From positions 138,889-202,888 of the forward strand of contig FMEL01000005.1 of the NCBI GenBank assembly GCA_900066355.1: a DNA stretch of 64,000 bases. The letters run 5' to 3'. The notes under the pieces are model-generated. The model made no database searches, was not told the DNA's origin, and worked only from the letters and a program-made list of their open reading frames with translations. Below, piece after piece: positions 26,907-33,992 of this stretch. The translations under genes and the position numbers were made by a program. This DNA comes from an uncultured Ruminococcus sp. (GTDB lineage: Bacteria > Bacillota > Clostridia > Lachnospirales > Lachnospiraceae). The number at the start of each line of letters is the position of its first letter. Within the stretch, counting starts at the first letter, position 1.

Positions 26907-28121
26907 TTAATTGTCTGCCTCAGCAAGAGCAACCATTTTTTTGTAACGGATGTTTACAAAAAGGCCAAGTACAACACCTGCTGCAGTAAGTACGATGTTC
27001 ATGATCATAACCTGAGAAGGCTGCATTTTGGATGCTGCTGTCAGGATTGTGTAGTTACACAGCGAAGATGCAATCATAACAAGTGCTGTAACAGTTCCTT
27101 TGATCTTAGGGAACAACATGTTGCATACGGATGTTGCAATCTGAAGAAGTCCGCCTGCGCCTGCCCATCCGATAATGAATGCACCGGCGATCATCAGTGT
27201 CTGGCTCTGGCCTGTAAGAACAACGATCAGAGTTGCAAGGCAGATAACCGGGTAGATAACGATGAAACGAACGTCTTTGATTTTTCTTGTAAGGAGTGCA
27301 GTTACTACAAGTGCGATCAGAGTACCTGCAGAGTAGTATGTCTGCATGATGGACGGGTCAGCCCAGCCGACATTTTCTTTTGCAAAGTTCTGTGCACAGT
27401 TCAGCCATAACTGGAAAGTACCTGTACATGTGAATCCGATCAGGATCATAGCGATGGATTCGAAAGAGAAATGTGTGTGTTTCAGGCTGTTAATAAGTCC
27501 TTCTTTTTTGCCGGCTGCTTTCTGGTCAGCATCCGGAAGCGGAAACAGGAATACAAGTACAAAAAGTACGATATAGATAATACCGCATCCGTAGAACAGG
27601 CGGTTGTAGGAAGTAAGTCCGGCAGCTGTTGTAGCTACTGTAGCGCCCAGTACGAATGGAAGAAGCATCTGTGCGATTGCGATGAAGAATTTGATTCCCA
27701 TAGTTGCAACGCCCGGAGCTTTGTAGATGATCTCGGAAACTGCCGGGTAGATACCTGTATCAAGGAAGGAGTTTGCGATACCACCGAGGATTGCACATAC
27801 ATAAGCGATGGTGTAACCACCGTTTGTTCCGGCATTAAATGCAAGTGCAAGACCGATCAGGTAGATTGCATAAGAAGCACTTCCGATTGCTGTGGAAATG
27901 CGGCGGCCAAGTTTGTCTGAGAGCGGTCCTGCGAATGGAAGTGCGATCAGACGGCCGAGACCGAGTGCAGCAGAGATTGCTGTGATTGCCATTGCCTCAA
28001 CGCCCCATGCGCCTGCAAGCGCGTCCTTAATAACTGCCTGTCCCAGAATAGAGCATCCAACACCGTGGATGAAGTAGTTCAAGTACAAAATCAATGCACT
28101 TGGCAGATATTTCTTGTTCAT
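26907..28121 (-). CDS. MFS permease, YdiN/YdiM-like (putative quinate/shikimate importer)
   Basis: A 404-residue major-facilitator protein with about 12 helices. GLGRLIALPFAGPLSDKLGR is the MFS loop motif, and GGIANSFLDTGIYPAVSE and GAFIIGWAGAGGLLQIATSV recall the E. coli YdiN/YdiM proteins. In E. coli, ydiN is next to ydiB (quinate/shikimate dehydrogenase) and aroD, the same partners seen here. It is divergent from the LysR regulator and precedes aroD in its transcript. Transport of quinate or shikimate is inferred from this context, not demonstrated. Confidence 0.82.
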   Translation of the reverse strand: MNKKYLPSALILYLNYFIHGVGCSILGQAVIKDALAGAWGVEAMAITAISAALGLGRLIALPFAGPLSDKLGRRISTAIGSASYAIYLIGLALAFNAGTNGGYTIAYVCAILGGIANSFLDTGIYPAVSEIIYKAPGVATMGIKFFIAIAQMLLPFVLGATVATTAAGLTSYNRLFYGCGIIYIVLFVLVFLFPLPDADQKAAGKKEGLINSLKHTHFSFESIAMILIGFTCTGTFQLWLNCAQNFAKENVGWADPSIMQTYYSAGTLIALVVTALLTRKIKDVRFIVIYPVICLATLIVVLTGQSQTLMIAGAFIIGWAGAGGLLQIATSVCNMLFPKIKGTVTALVMIASSLCNYTILTAASKMQPSQVMIMNIVLTAAGVVLGLFVNIRYKKMVALAEADN

Positions 28122-28167
28122 GTTGTTCTCCTTTTCTTAAAAAGTGATTTCGGTTTTCGTTGGGTTC

Positions 28168-28177
28168 TGTCACAAAC
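28168..28177. promoter_or_regulatory. TGTCACAAAC decamer, copy 1
   Basis: Lies 47 bp before the MFS start. The same ten bases occur at 29336-29345 before the flavoprotein gene. Possible shared site for the cluster regulator; the orientation relative to the genes differs. Confidence 0.3.
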
Positions 28178-28276
28178 TTTAGAAATGCCGTGGTGAATTG
28201 TGTTAAAAAAATAACATTTAACTGTATTTTAACAGGTACAATGCATGTGGTCTAATGCTTTTAAAGGGAAAAACTA

Positions 28277-28295
28277 ATGCATTGAATGCATTAAT
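28277..28295. promoter_or_regulatory. 19-bp palindromic operator, LysR type
   Basis: TAATGCATTGAATGCATTA is a perfect 9-1-9 palindrome. It overlaps the -35 region of the LysR gene promoter, the classic position for autoregulation by a LysR-type regulator. A partial half-site (ATGCAT, TAATGC) lies about 25-40 bp to the left. Confidence 0.7.
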
Positions 28296-28313
28296 GGTGG
28301 TGTGGTATAATAA
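28284..28313 (+). promoter_or_regulatory. LysR gene promoter
   Basis: TTGAAT (28284-28289), an 18-nt spacer and TATAAT (28308-28313) with extended TG. The palindrome at 28277-28295 covers its -35. Confidence 0.7.
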
Positions 28314-28375
28314 TCAGAAAAGGTAATACGGGGAATTACCGGAATATGGAAGATTATATACAGGAGGAGAAGGAA

Positions 28376-29314
28376 ATGACACTGAATCAGATTCTGTATT
28401 TTCAAAAAGTAGCAAGATTGGAAAACTATCATCAGGCAGCGGAAGAACTCTATATTTCACAGCCGTCTTTGAGTCGTTCCATGGCAGCGTTAGAGAGTGA
28501 ACTCGGTGTGGCTCTTTTTGAAAAGAAAGGCAGAGGAGTGACGCTTACAAAAGCAGGATACCTTTTTCTGGAGCATGCAGACCGGATTGCGGGTGACTGC
28601 GATGTGGCGGTCGGTAAGATGCAGGAGCTTTCTTCAGATGGCGGAAAGATTGATATCGGTTATATTTTTCCGCTTGCGGGGCATTATATTCCACATAAAG
28701 TACGAAAATTTTTAAATAAAGAAGAAAACAAAAATGTGGTGTTCAATTTCTGGCAGAATCATACACCGGCAATCGCTGCAAAGGTGCGGACCGGCGAGCT
28801 TGACGTTGGATTTGGCGGCTATCTTCAGAAAGATGATATGGAATTTTTTCCACTCAGTGCTCAGGAGCTGGTTATCATTACACCGAAACAGCATCCACTT
28901 GCCGGAATAAGGGAAGTACCGCTTGCAGAACTGAATCATTATCCGGTAATTGGCTATGAGAAGGAATCCTGGATGGGGACGTATGCAAAACATCTATATA
29001 AGAAATATCAGGTCAGTCCAAATATGATTGTAGAATGTCCGGATGAATATTCGATCGTATCTCTTGTAAGGGAAAATTTCGGAATCGCACTGATGCCAAG
29101 GACGGATATTCTGGAGCAGGCAGTGGGAATCAATATCCACAGGCTGAAGGGACTGGAAATCTATCGTCAGGTATTTATGTTCTGGATGAAAGACCGTTAC
29201 CGGCTGCCGGCTGTTGAGCGTTTTATTGAATATATGAAGACACAGCAGGATGAAGTTGCGAATGATACCGAAAACGTATCAAAAATTTATCTGAAAGATA
29301 TTGTTAATTTTTAA
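28376..29314 (+). CDS. LysR-family transcriptional regulator (QuiR-like by context)
   Basis: A 312-residue regulator. The N-terminal winged helix-turn-helix is MTLNQILYFQKVARLENYHQ, then SQPSLSRSMAALESELGV. The LysR substrate-binding domain runs from about residue 90 (IDIGYIFPLAGHYIPHKVRK) to the end. The ATG at 28376 has AGGAGG 8 nt upstream; an in-frame ATG ten codons earlier is less well placed. It is divergent from the MFS-aroD operon and upstream of the flavoprotein and dehydrogenase genes. Listeria has a LysR protein (QuiR) that controls a comparable quinate/shikimate cluster; equivalence here is inference. Confidence 0.85.
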   Translation: MTLNQILYFQKVARLENYHQAAEELYISQPSLSRSMAALESELGVALFEKKGRGVTLTKAGYLFLEHADRIAGDCDVAVGKMQELSSDGGKIDIGYIFPLAGHYIPHKVRKFLNKEENKNVVFNFWQNHTPAIAAKVRTGELDVGFGGYLQKDDMEFFPLSAQELVIITPKQHPLAGIREVPLAELNHYPVIGYEKESWMGTYAKHLYKKYQVSPNMIVECPDEYSIVSLVRENFGIALMPRTDILEQAVGINIHRLKGLEIYRQVFMFWMKDRYRLPAVERFIEYMKTQQDEVANDTENVSKIYLKDIVNF

Positions 29315-29335
29315 TACAAAGAGTTATGATAATTG

Positions 29336-29345
29336 TGTCACAAAC
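29336..29345. promoter_or_regulatory. TGTCACAAAC decamer, copy 2
   Basis: Lies 68 bp before the flavoprotein gene and matches 28168-28177. No clear -35/-10 pair could be assigned in this 98-bp gap. Confidence 0.3.
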
Positions 29346-29412
29346 AAAGGATTGCCACTCGAGTTTATGAATGTTATTTGTGAATGTTACTTACTGATAA
29401 GGAGATAATTTC

Positions 29413-31434
29413 ATGAAGAGTGAATACCCAAAGATTTTTGAACCGATTACCATTAAAAGAACTACAATTAAAAACCGTATTGCAATGACCCCGATGGGAA
29501 CCAACTACGGTGAGACAAGCGGTGAGATGAGTAACCGTCATATGAATTATTACTCACTCCGTGCAAAAGGCGGCACAGGTCTTATCATTCTCGAGAATGC
29601 AAACATCGAATATCCGGCAGGTTCCAATGGTACAAGCCAGATTCGTATCGATCACGACAGCTTTATGCCGCGCTATTATCAGCTCGTAGAAAACCTTCAT
29701 AAGAATGGTGCTACAGTCGCAATTCAGGTAAACCATGCCGGTGCTTCCGCATCTTCATCAAGAACCGGAATGGAAACAGTTTCTTCTTCGAACATCCCGA
29801 CAAAAGCCGGCGGCGAAACACCGCGTCCGATGACAAAAGAAGAAATCCTTACAACTGTTAAAAAATATGGAGAGGCTGCAAAGCGTGTTCAGGCAATCGG
29901 ATTTGACGCAATCGAAATCCACTGCGGACATTCCTATCTGATGAGCCAGTTCATATCCCCTTACTATAATAAGAGAACAGACGAGTTCGGCGGTTCCGTA
30001 GAAAACCGTCTTCGTTTCCCACGTATGGTACTCGAAGAAGTACGTAAAAACGTAGGACCGTGGTTCCCGATCATTGTTCGTATCTCTGCAGAAGAGAGAG
30101 TACCGGGTGGAAACACTCTGGAAGATACACTGGAATATCTGGAATATATCGATGAGTTTATTGATATGTATGATGTTTCCTGCGGTCTGAATCCATCTCT
30201 TCAGTATCAGATCGACTCCAACTATCTCCCGGATGGATGGAGATCCTATATGGCAAGAGCCGTAAAAGATAAATTTAAGAAACCGGTTATCAATGCAGGT
30301 AACTACCGTGATCCTAAAGTTGTTGAGAAAATTCTCGAGAGCGGCGACGTAGATATCGTAGGAATGGGACGTGGTCTTATCGCAGATCCGAACTGGGTAA
30401 AAAAAGTTGAAAACAGCGAGGAAGATATTATTCGTAAATGCATCTCATGTAACGTGGGATGTGCCGGAAACCGTATCGGTGTAAACCGTCCGATCCGTTG
30501 TACAGTTAACCCGGCTGTACCGGAAGGCGATATTTATAAAGCGCTTAAAGTCAACAAAAACTGCAATGTTGTAGTTGTAGGTGGTGGTACAGCGGGACTG
30601 GAAGCTGCATGTACAGCGGCAGAAGTCGGCTGCAATGTATTCGTTCTGGAAAAGAAGGATCATCTCGGAGGTCTCTCCACATTTATTTCAGACCTTCCTA
30701 GCAAGACTCGTATGAAAGATTTTCCGAAATATCTGGAAGCACGCGCTGCCAGACTGAAAAATCTTTATGTTTTCCTGAATACAGAAGCAACTGTTGAAAA
30801 AGTAAAACAGTTCAAACCGGACATCGTTGTAAATGCAACCGGTTCTGTACCGCTTGTTCCACCGATTAAAGGTCTCAAAGAAAACATCGAGGCCGGAAAT
30901 GTGGCTACAATTTTTGATATGATCAATAACCTGAATGCAGGCAAATACCCGGATGAAGCATGCAAGGGCAAAAAAGTCGTTGTTGTCGGCGGCGGATCCG
31001 TAGGACTTGATGTAATCGAATATTTTGCACCTCGCGGAGCAGAATGTACGATCATTGATATGCTTCCTCAGATTGGTATGCTTGCAGACCCGATCACTAA
31101 ATGCTCCATGCGTGAAACACATGACAAATATGGCGTGAAGGAATATGTAAACACAGCACTTCAGGAAGTAAAAGAAAATGCATTTACTGTAAAACTTCCA
31201 GACGGACAGATTAAGGATATGGAATTTGATCTTGGCTTCAACTGCCTTGGAATGCGTTCCAACAACCCGGTGCTTCCACAGCTTGAAGAAGCATTTAAGG
31301 ATACAGACACTTATGTATACACCATCGGTGATTCCGTACGTGCCCGTCGTATTATGGAAGGAACCATGGAAGGCCGTGCAATCCTGAACGTTCTGGAATC
31401 CCAGGGATACCTGCACTTAGAGCCACTTGAATAA
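29413..31434 (+). CDS. Old-yellow-enzyme-type FMN/Fe-S/FAD oxidoreductase (2-enoate or 2,4-dienoyl-CoA reductase family)
   Basis: A 673-residue three-part flavoprotein. Residues 1 to about 345 are the FMN TIM barrel (KIFEPITIKRTTIKNRI, AIQVNHAGA, IEIHCGHSYLMSQFISPYYN, NRTDEFGG-type KRTDEFGGSVENRL). Next is the iron-sulfur Cys cluster CISCNVGCAGN with a fourth Cys in IRCTVNPA. The C-terminal FAD/NAD(P) domains have VVVVGGGTAGLEAA and VVVVGGGSVGLDV. Relatives reduce activated C=C bonds in enoates, dienoyl-CoA or bile-acid intermediates. Among quinate/shikimate genes a C=C reduction of a dehydroshikimate-derived compound is attractive but unproven. RBS AAGGAGA. Confidence 0.88.
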   Translation: MKSEYPKIFEPITIKRTTIKNRIAMTPMGTNYGETSGEMSNRHMNYYSLRAKGGTGLIILENANIEYPAGSNGTSQIRIDHDSFMPRYYQLVENLHKNGATVAIQVNHAGASASSSRTGMETVSSSNIPTKAGGETPRPMTKEEILTTVKKYGEAAKRVQAIGFDAIEIHCGHSYLMSQFISPYYNKRTDEFGGSVENRLRFPRMVLEEVRKNVGPWFPIIVRISAEERVPGGNTLEDTLEYLEYIDEFIDMYDVSCGLNPSLQYQIDSNYLPDGWRSYMARAVKDKFKKPVINAGNYRDPKVVEKILESGDVDIVGMGRGLIADPNWVKKVENSEEDIIRKCISCNVGCAGNRIGVNRPIRCTVNPAVPEGDIYKALKVNKNCNVVVVGGGTAGLEAACTAAEVGCNVFVLEKKDHLGGLSTFISDLPSKTRMKDFPKYLEARAARLKNLYVFLNTEATVEKVKQFKPDIVVNATGSVPLVPPIKGLKENIEAGNVATIFDMINNLNAGKYPDEACKGKKVVVVGGGSVGLDVIEYFAPRGAECTIIDMLPQIGMLADPITKCSMRETHDKYGVKEYVNTALQEVKENAFTVKLPDGQIKDMEFDLGFNCLGMRSNNPVLPQLEEAFKDTDTYVYTIGDSVRARRIMEGTMEGRAILNVLESQGYLHLEPLE

Positions 31435-31561
31435 TATGATATTAAGGGAGAAAAGGTTCAAATGTCGGTCATGCCTGCATGGCAAGACCTTTGAACCTGG
31501 ATTCCGCTCAAACATGAGAAAGTAGCGATTTTCATAAATATAAAGAAAAGAGGAAAAAATC

Positions 31562-32449
31562 ATGCCAAACGTAACAGGACATACAGAATTAGTAGGATTA
31601 ATGGCTTACCCAATCCGTCATACACAGTCACCGACAACACACAATCTTGCATACGACAAAAACGGTGATGACGTTATCCAGCTTGCATTTGAAGTAGACA
31701 ACGATTCCCTGAAAGATGCTGTTCAGAGTATCCGTGCGCTCAAAATGCTCGGTTCCAACATCTCCATGCCAAACAAAACAGTTGTTCATAAATATCTGGA
31801 TGAAGTTGACGAAGCAGCAAAATTATGTGGTGCGATCAACACAGTTGTAAATATGCGTGACGAAAACGGACAGGTTACCGGAAAGCTTAAAGGCTATAAC
31901 ACTGACGGTATGGGATACTGGCAGGGACTCAAAGAAGAAGGCATTGATTTCAAAGGAATGAAGATGGTTCTGATCGGAACCGGCGGAGCTGCAACTGCAA
32001 TCGCTGTACGTGGTGCTCTTGACGGAATCGCAGAGATCGAAATCTTCAACATTAAAGATAAATTCTACAGCCGTGGAGAAGAAATCGTTGATCTGATCAA
32101 CAAAAACACAAACTGCAAGGCTACTATGAATGACCTTGCAGATCATGATCTCCTCAAAGAAAAAATGCACGCAGCAGATCTTTTCTGTGATGCAACAGGT
32201 GTAGGTATGCACCCACTGGAAGATCTTTCCAACATCCCGGATACTTCTTTCTTCAAGAAAGACCTGATCGTAACAGATACTGTTTATGCACCACGCGAAA
32301 CTGTTATGATGAAACAGGCAAAAGAAGCAGGATGCGAAAAAGTTTACAATGGTATGAGCATGATGCTGTTCCAGGCACTGATCGCCATCAAACTTTACAC
32401 AGGAAAAGACACACCGATAGATTACATGAAAGAAAAACTTGGAATCTAA
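31562..32449 (+). CDS. ydiB: Quinate/shikimate dehydrogenase, YdiB-like
   Basis: A 295-residue AroE-superfamily enzyme that oxidises or reduces quinate/shikimate with NAD(P). It resembles E. coli YdiB closely: GLMAYPIRHTQSP, FEVDNDS, SIRALKMLGSNISMPNK (catalytic Lys), CGAINTVVN and YNTDG (catalytic Asp). The cofactor loop is GTGGAATAIAV. After strand 2 the sequence reads FNIKDKFYSR with an Asp where NADP-only AroE enzymes have NRT, which fits NAD use. The substrate motif is T-x-S (HTQSP) rather than S-x-S. It follows the flavoprotein by 127 bp and is closed by a terminator. Confidence 0.87.
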   Translation: MPNVTGHTELVGLMAYPIRHTQSPTTHNLAYDKNGDDVIQLAFEVDNDSLKDAVQSIRALKMLGSNISMPNKTVVHKYLDEVDEAAKLCGAINTVVNMRDENGQVTGKLKGYNTDGMGYWQGLKEEGIDFKGMKMVLIGTGGAATAIAVRGALDGIAEIEIFNIKDKFYSRGEEIVDLINKNTNCKATMNDLADHDLLKEKMHAADLFCDATGVGMHPLEDLSNIPDTSFFKKDLIVTDTVYAPRETVMMKQAKEAGCEKVYNGMSMMLFQALIAIKLYTGKDTPIDYMKEKLGI

Positions 32450-32512
32450 GTAATCTCAGATTCTGAACATATTTTTGAAGACTCTCCCTTGAGTCGTGAA
32501 AATCCATAAGGA

Positions 32513-32546
32513 CTGCGCACTGACATGAAGCCGGTGCGCGGTTTTT
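32513..32546 (+). terminator. ydiB-like gene terminator
   Basis: CTGCGCAC (32513-32520) pairs with GTGCGCGG (32534-32541), then five T residues that belong to repeat copy 3. Confidence 0.8.
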
Positions 32547-32574
32547 ACGTTACAGGAAATTACTCCGTAATGTT
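32542..32574 (+). repeat. 33-bp post-terminator repeat, copy 3
   Basis: Identical to the copies at 6955 and 8595 and again fused to a terminator T tract; about 24-25 kb from the others and next to unrelated genes. Confidence 0.9.
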
Positions 32575-32596
32575 CCAGCTTATGCGCTGAAAAATG

Positions 32597-32625
32597 TTGA
32601 CATCTGATTCACAGGAGAATACTAT
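32597..32625 (+). promoter_or_regulatory. HAD phosphatase promoter
   Basis: Perfect -35 TTGACA (32597-32602), a 17-nt spacer and TACTAT (32620-32625). Confidence 0.75.
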
Positions 32626-32663
32626 GAAATCTATCGGTGCTTTATTTTGGGAGGAGAATTCAA

Positions 32664-33458
32664 ATGATAAAACTTGTTGTCAGTGATGTAGACGGTACTC
32701 TCGTGAAGGATGGAACGCTGAAAATCAATCCGGAGTACATGGATGTTATAAAGAAACTGAGAAAAAAAGGAGTTTACTTTGCAGTATGCTCGGGCAGACA
32801 GTACAGCAGCGAAAGCCAGCTTTTTGCGCCGGTAAAAGACCAGATCTTTTTTGTATCAGACGGCGGGACACTGATCCGTACTTCAGAAAAAATACTGAAG
32901 ATCCATACACTGCCGGACGAGATCTGGAAGAACATGGCCAAAATGGTTAAGACAGAGCTGCCGGAATGTGATTATTTTATTTCGGGACCGGACAGATGTT
33001 TTGCGGAAAATTCCGAAAGTAAAATGTTTTGTTGGCTGAGAGATTCCTATGGATATGATATCCATGAGGTTTCGGATATGATGCATCTTGAAGGTGAGCA
33101 GATCATGAAGATTGCGGTGTATCATCCGGAACGATGCGAAGAACTTTGTGCACCGGTTTTTACACCATACTGGAAAGACAAGATAAATCTTGCGGCAGCC
33201 GGAAAAGAATGGATGGACGGAACACCGCTTGGTGCCGATAAACGAAGTGCGGTGGCATTTCTTCAGGAATATCTGGGGATATCACCGGAAGAAACCTGCG
33301 CTTTTGGGGATAACATAAATGATATTGCAATGCTGAAAGATTCAGGATTCAGCTATGCAGTGGCAAATGCCAGAGATGAAGTCCGCATGGCAGCAAAAGC
33401 CGTATGCCCGTCTTATGCAGAAGATGGTGTGCTGAGTGTATTGAAAACGTTGCTGTAA
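32664..33458 (+). CDS. HAD-superfamily hydrolase, Cof type
   Basis: A 264-residue cytoplasmic phosphatase. Motif I is VVSDVDGTLV (two catalytic Asp), CSGRQ is motif II, a Lys lies in the LGADKRSAV segment, and motif IV is FGDNINDIAML. A C2-type cap domain lies between. Cof-like enzymes remove phosphate from sugar phosphates, FMN or cofactors; the natural substrate cannot be told. The ATG at 32664 has GGGAGGAG upstream. It has its own promoter within the quinate/shikimate cluster, and no link to that pathway is evident. Confidence 0.88.
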   Translation: MIKLVVSDVDGTLVKDGTLKINPEYMDVIKKLRKKGVYFAVCSGRQYSSESQLFAPVKDQIFFVSDGGTLIRTSEKILKIHTLPDEIWKNMAKMVKTELPECDYFISGPDRCFAENSESKMFCWLRDSYGYDIHEVSDMMHLEGEQIMKIAVYHPERCEELCAPVFTPYWKDKINLAAAGKEWMDGTPLGADKRSAVAFLQEYLGISPEETCAFGDNINDIAMLKDSGFSYAVANARDEVRMAAKAVCPSYAEDGVLSVLKTLL

Positions 33459-33541
33459 ACGGTGAATTGATAGATTTTACTGAAATATGATTTCCAGACA
33501 AATACTAAAGCTATTTATAAAAAATAACAGAACTAGGCATA

Positions 33542-33570
33542 TTGATTTACAGAAACACATATGCTATAAT
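33542..33570 (+). promoter_or_regulatory. Promoter of the antisense RNA
   Basis: TTGATT (33542-33547), a 17-nt spacer and a perfect TATAAT (33565-33570). There is no protein-coding frame downstream, only the short RNA and its terminator. Confidence 0.8.
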
Positions 33571-33580
33571 TGCCATAGGC

Positions 33581-33609
33581 AAAAAGATATGATTATTTCA
33601 ATGCAAGGC
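33581..33609 (+). repeat. Direct repeat, copy in the antisense RNA
   Basis: AAAAAGATATGATT followed by ATTTCAATGCAAGGC. The partner copy at 33751-33780 shares the first 14 bases exactly, then TTCAATG and AAGGC. Confidence 0.75.
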
Positions 33610-33610
33610 A

Positions 33611-33649
33611 AAAGCCCTCAGAGCGGCAACTCTGGGGGCTTTCTTTTTG
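33611..33649. terminator. Bidirectional terminator shared by toxin and antisense RNA
   Basis: AAAGCCCTCAGAG (33611-33623) pairs with CTCTGGGGGCTTT (33630-33642), a 13-bp stem with one wobble and loop CGGCAA. On the plus strand it is followed by CTTTTTG; read leftward it ends in TTTTGCC. Both convergent transcripts can end here. Confidence 0.8.
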
Positions 33650-33685
33650 TGCTTTTTACGGTGCACTAACTGAGGCTAGCTGCTG

Positions 33686-33772
33686 TTATTCATCGCCGTC
33701 TAACCATTTGATGATGTAGTGGCAGGCTACACCAGCCGCAACAGCGACTAAAAAAGATATGATTGGATTCAA
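33686..33772 (-). CDS. Small hydrophobic peptide, putative Fst-like type I toxin (28 aa)
   Basis: TTG-initiated frame coding MNPIISFLVAVAAGVACHYI and then IKWLDGDE: one membrane helix with a charged C-terminal tail, the layout of Fst-family toxins. GGAAAGGGGGGGCC precedes the TTG with good spacing, which is much better than chance for so short a frame. Its transcript would start near 33809 (extended -10 at 33817-33825) with a short leader in which CCCC can pair with the GGGG of the ribosome site. The antisense RNA covers the start codon. The family is not confirmed by search; an ordinary small membrane peptide is the alternative. Confidence 0.65.
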   Translation of the reverse strand: MNPIISFLVAVAAGVACHYIIKWLDGDE

Positions 33773-33780
33773 TGAAGGCC
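33751..33780. repeat. Direct repeat, copy at the toxin start codon
   Basis: AAAAAGATATGATT followed by GGATTCAATGAAGGCC; its complement contains the toxin TTG start and first seven codons. Partner of 33581-33609. Confidence 0.75.
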
Positions 33781-33816
33781 CCCCTTTCCGTTGCAGATTG
33801 GGGCAGCAACATAGTA

Positions 33817-33825
33817 AGTATATCA
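33817..33825 (-). promoter_or_regulatory. Toxin mRNA extended -10 element
   Basis: TGATATACT on the minus strand (TG, one base, TATACT). The -35 is poor, as often when an extended -10 is present. Confidence 0.5.
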
Positions 33826-33901
33826 TGGCTTAGAACAAATTGGAACATACAGGACTGACTAATATACAAATTTGTCATAGCGAACATAGCAAAACGCAGT
33901 C

Positions 33902-33930
33902 TTGCTTTATCACTTTAAATCGTGTATAAT
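33902..33930 (+). promoter_or_regulatory. Promoter of the second AroE-family gene
   Basis: TTGCTT (33902-33907), a 17-nt spacer and TATAAT (33925-33930). Confidence 0.75.
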
Positions 33931-33992
33931 AAACCACATGTAGAGGCGAGAGGAAATTGCCAAATTTTTAGACGCGGAAAGGAAAATGGATT

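Larger units (their letters stand above)
33577..33650 (+). ncRNA. Putative type I antitoxin (antisense RNA), ~74 nt
   Basis: Predicted from a strong promoter (33542-33570) and a strong terminator (33611-33649) with nothing coding between. Its 5' part, 33581-33609, nearly repeats the plus-strand sequence at 33751-33780 (about 26 of 30 positions). The latter is the complement of the toxin start codon region, so the RNA can pair with the toxin mRNA where translation begins. This matches the logic of RNA II of the Enterococcus par locus. Ends are estimated from the promoter and T tract. Confidence 0.6.

Noticed and set aside
32622..32684. A 20-codon leader frame (MKSIGALFWEENSNDKTCCQ) before the HAD phosphatase gene
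   Set aside because: Its ATG overlaps the -10 element and lies before the expected transcript start, and it ends inside the HAD gene.
33581..33780. CRISPR-like direct repeats
   Set aside because: Only two copies 170 bp apart, one inside a peptide gene start; the layout fits antisense pairing instead.
33690..33887. A 65-codon minus-strand frame (MFAMTNLYISQSCMFQ...) overlapping the toxin gene
   Set aside because: Different frame from the 28-codon peptide, crosses the predicted toxin promoter, and has no ribosome site or membrane-peptide pattern.
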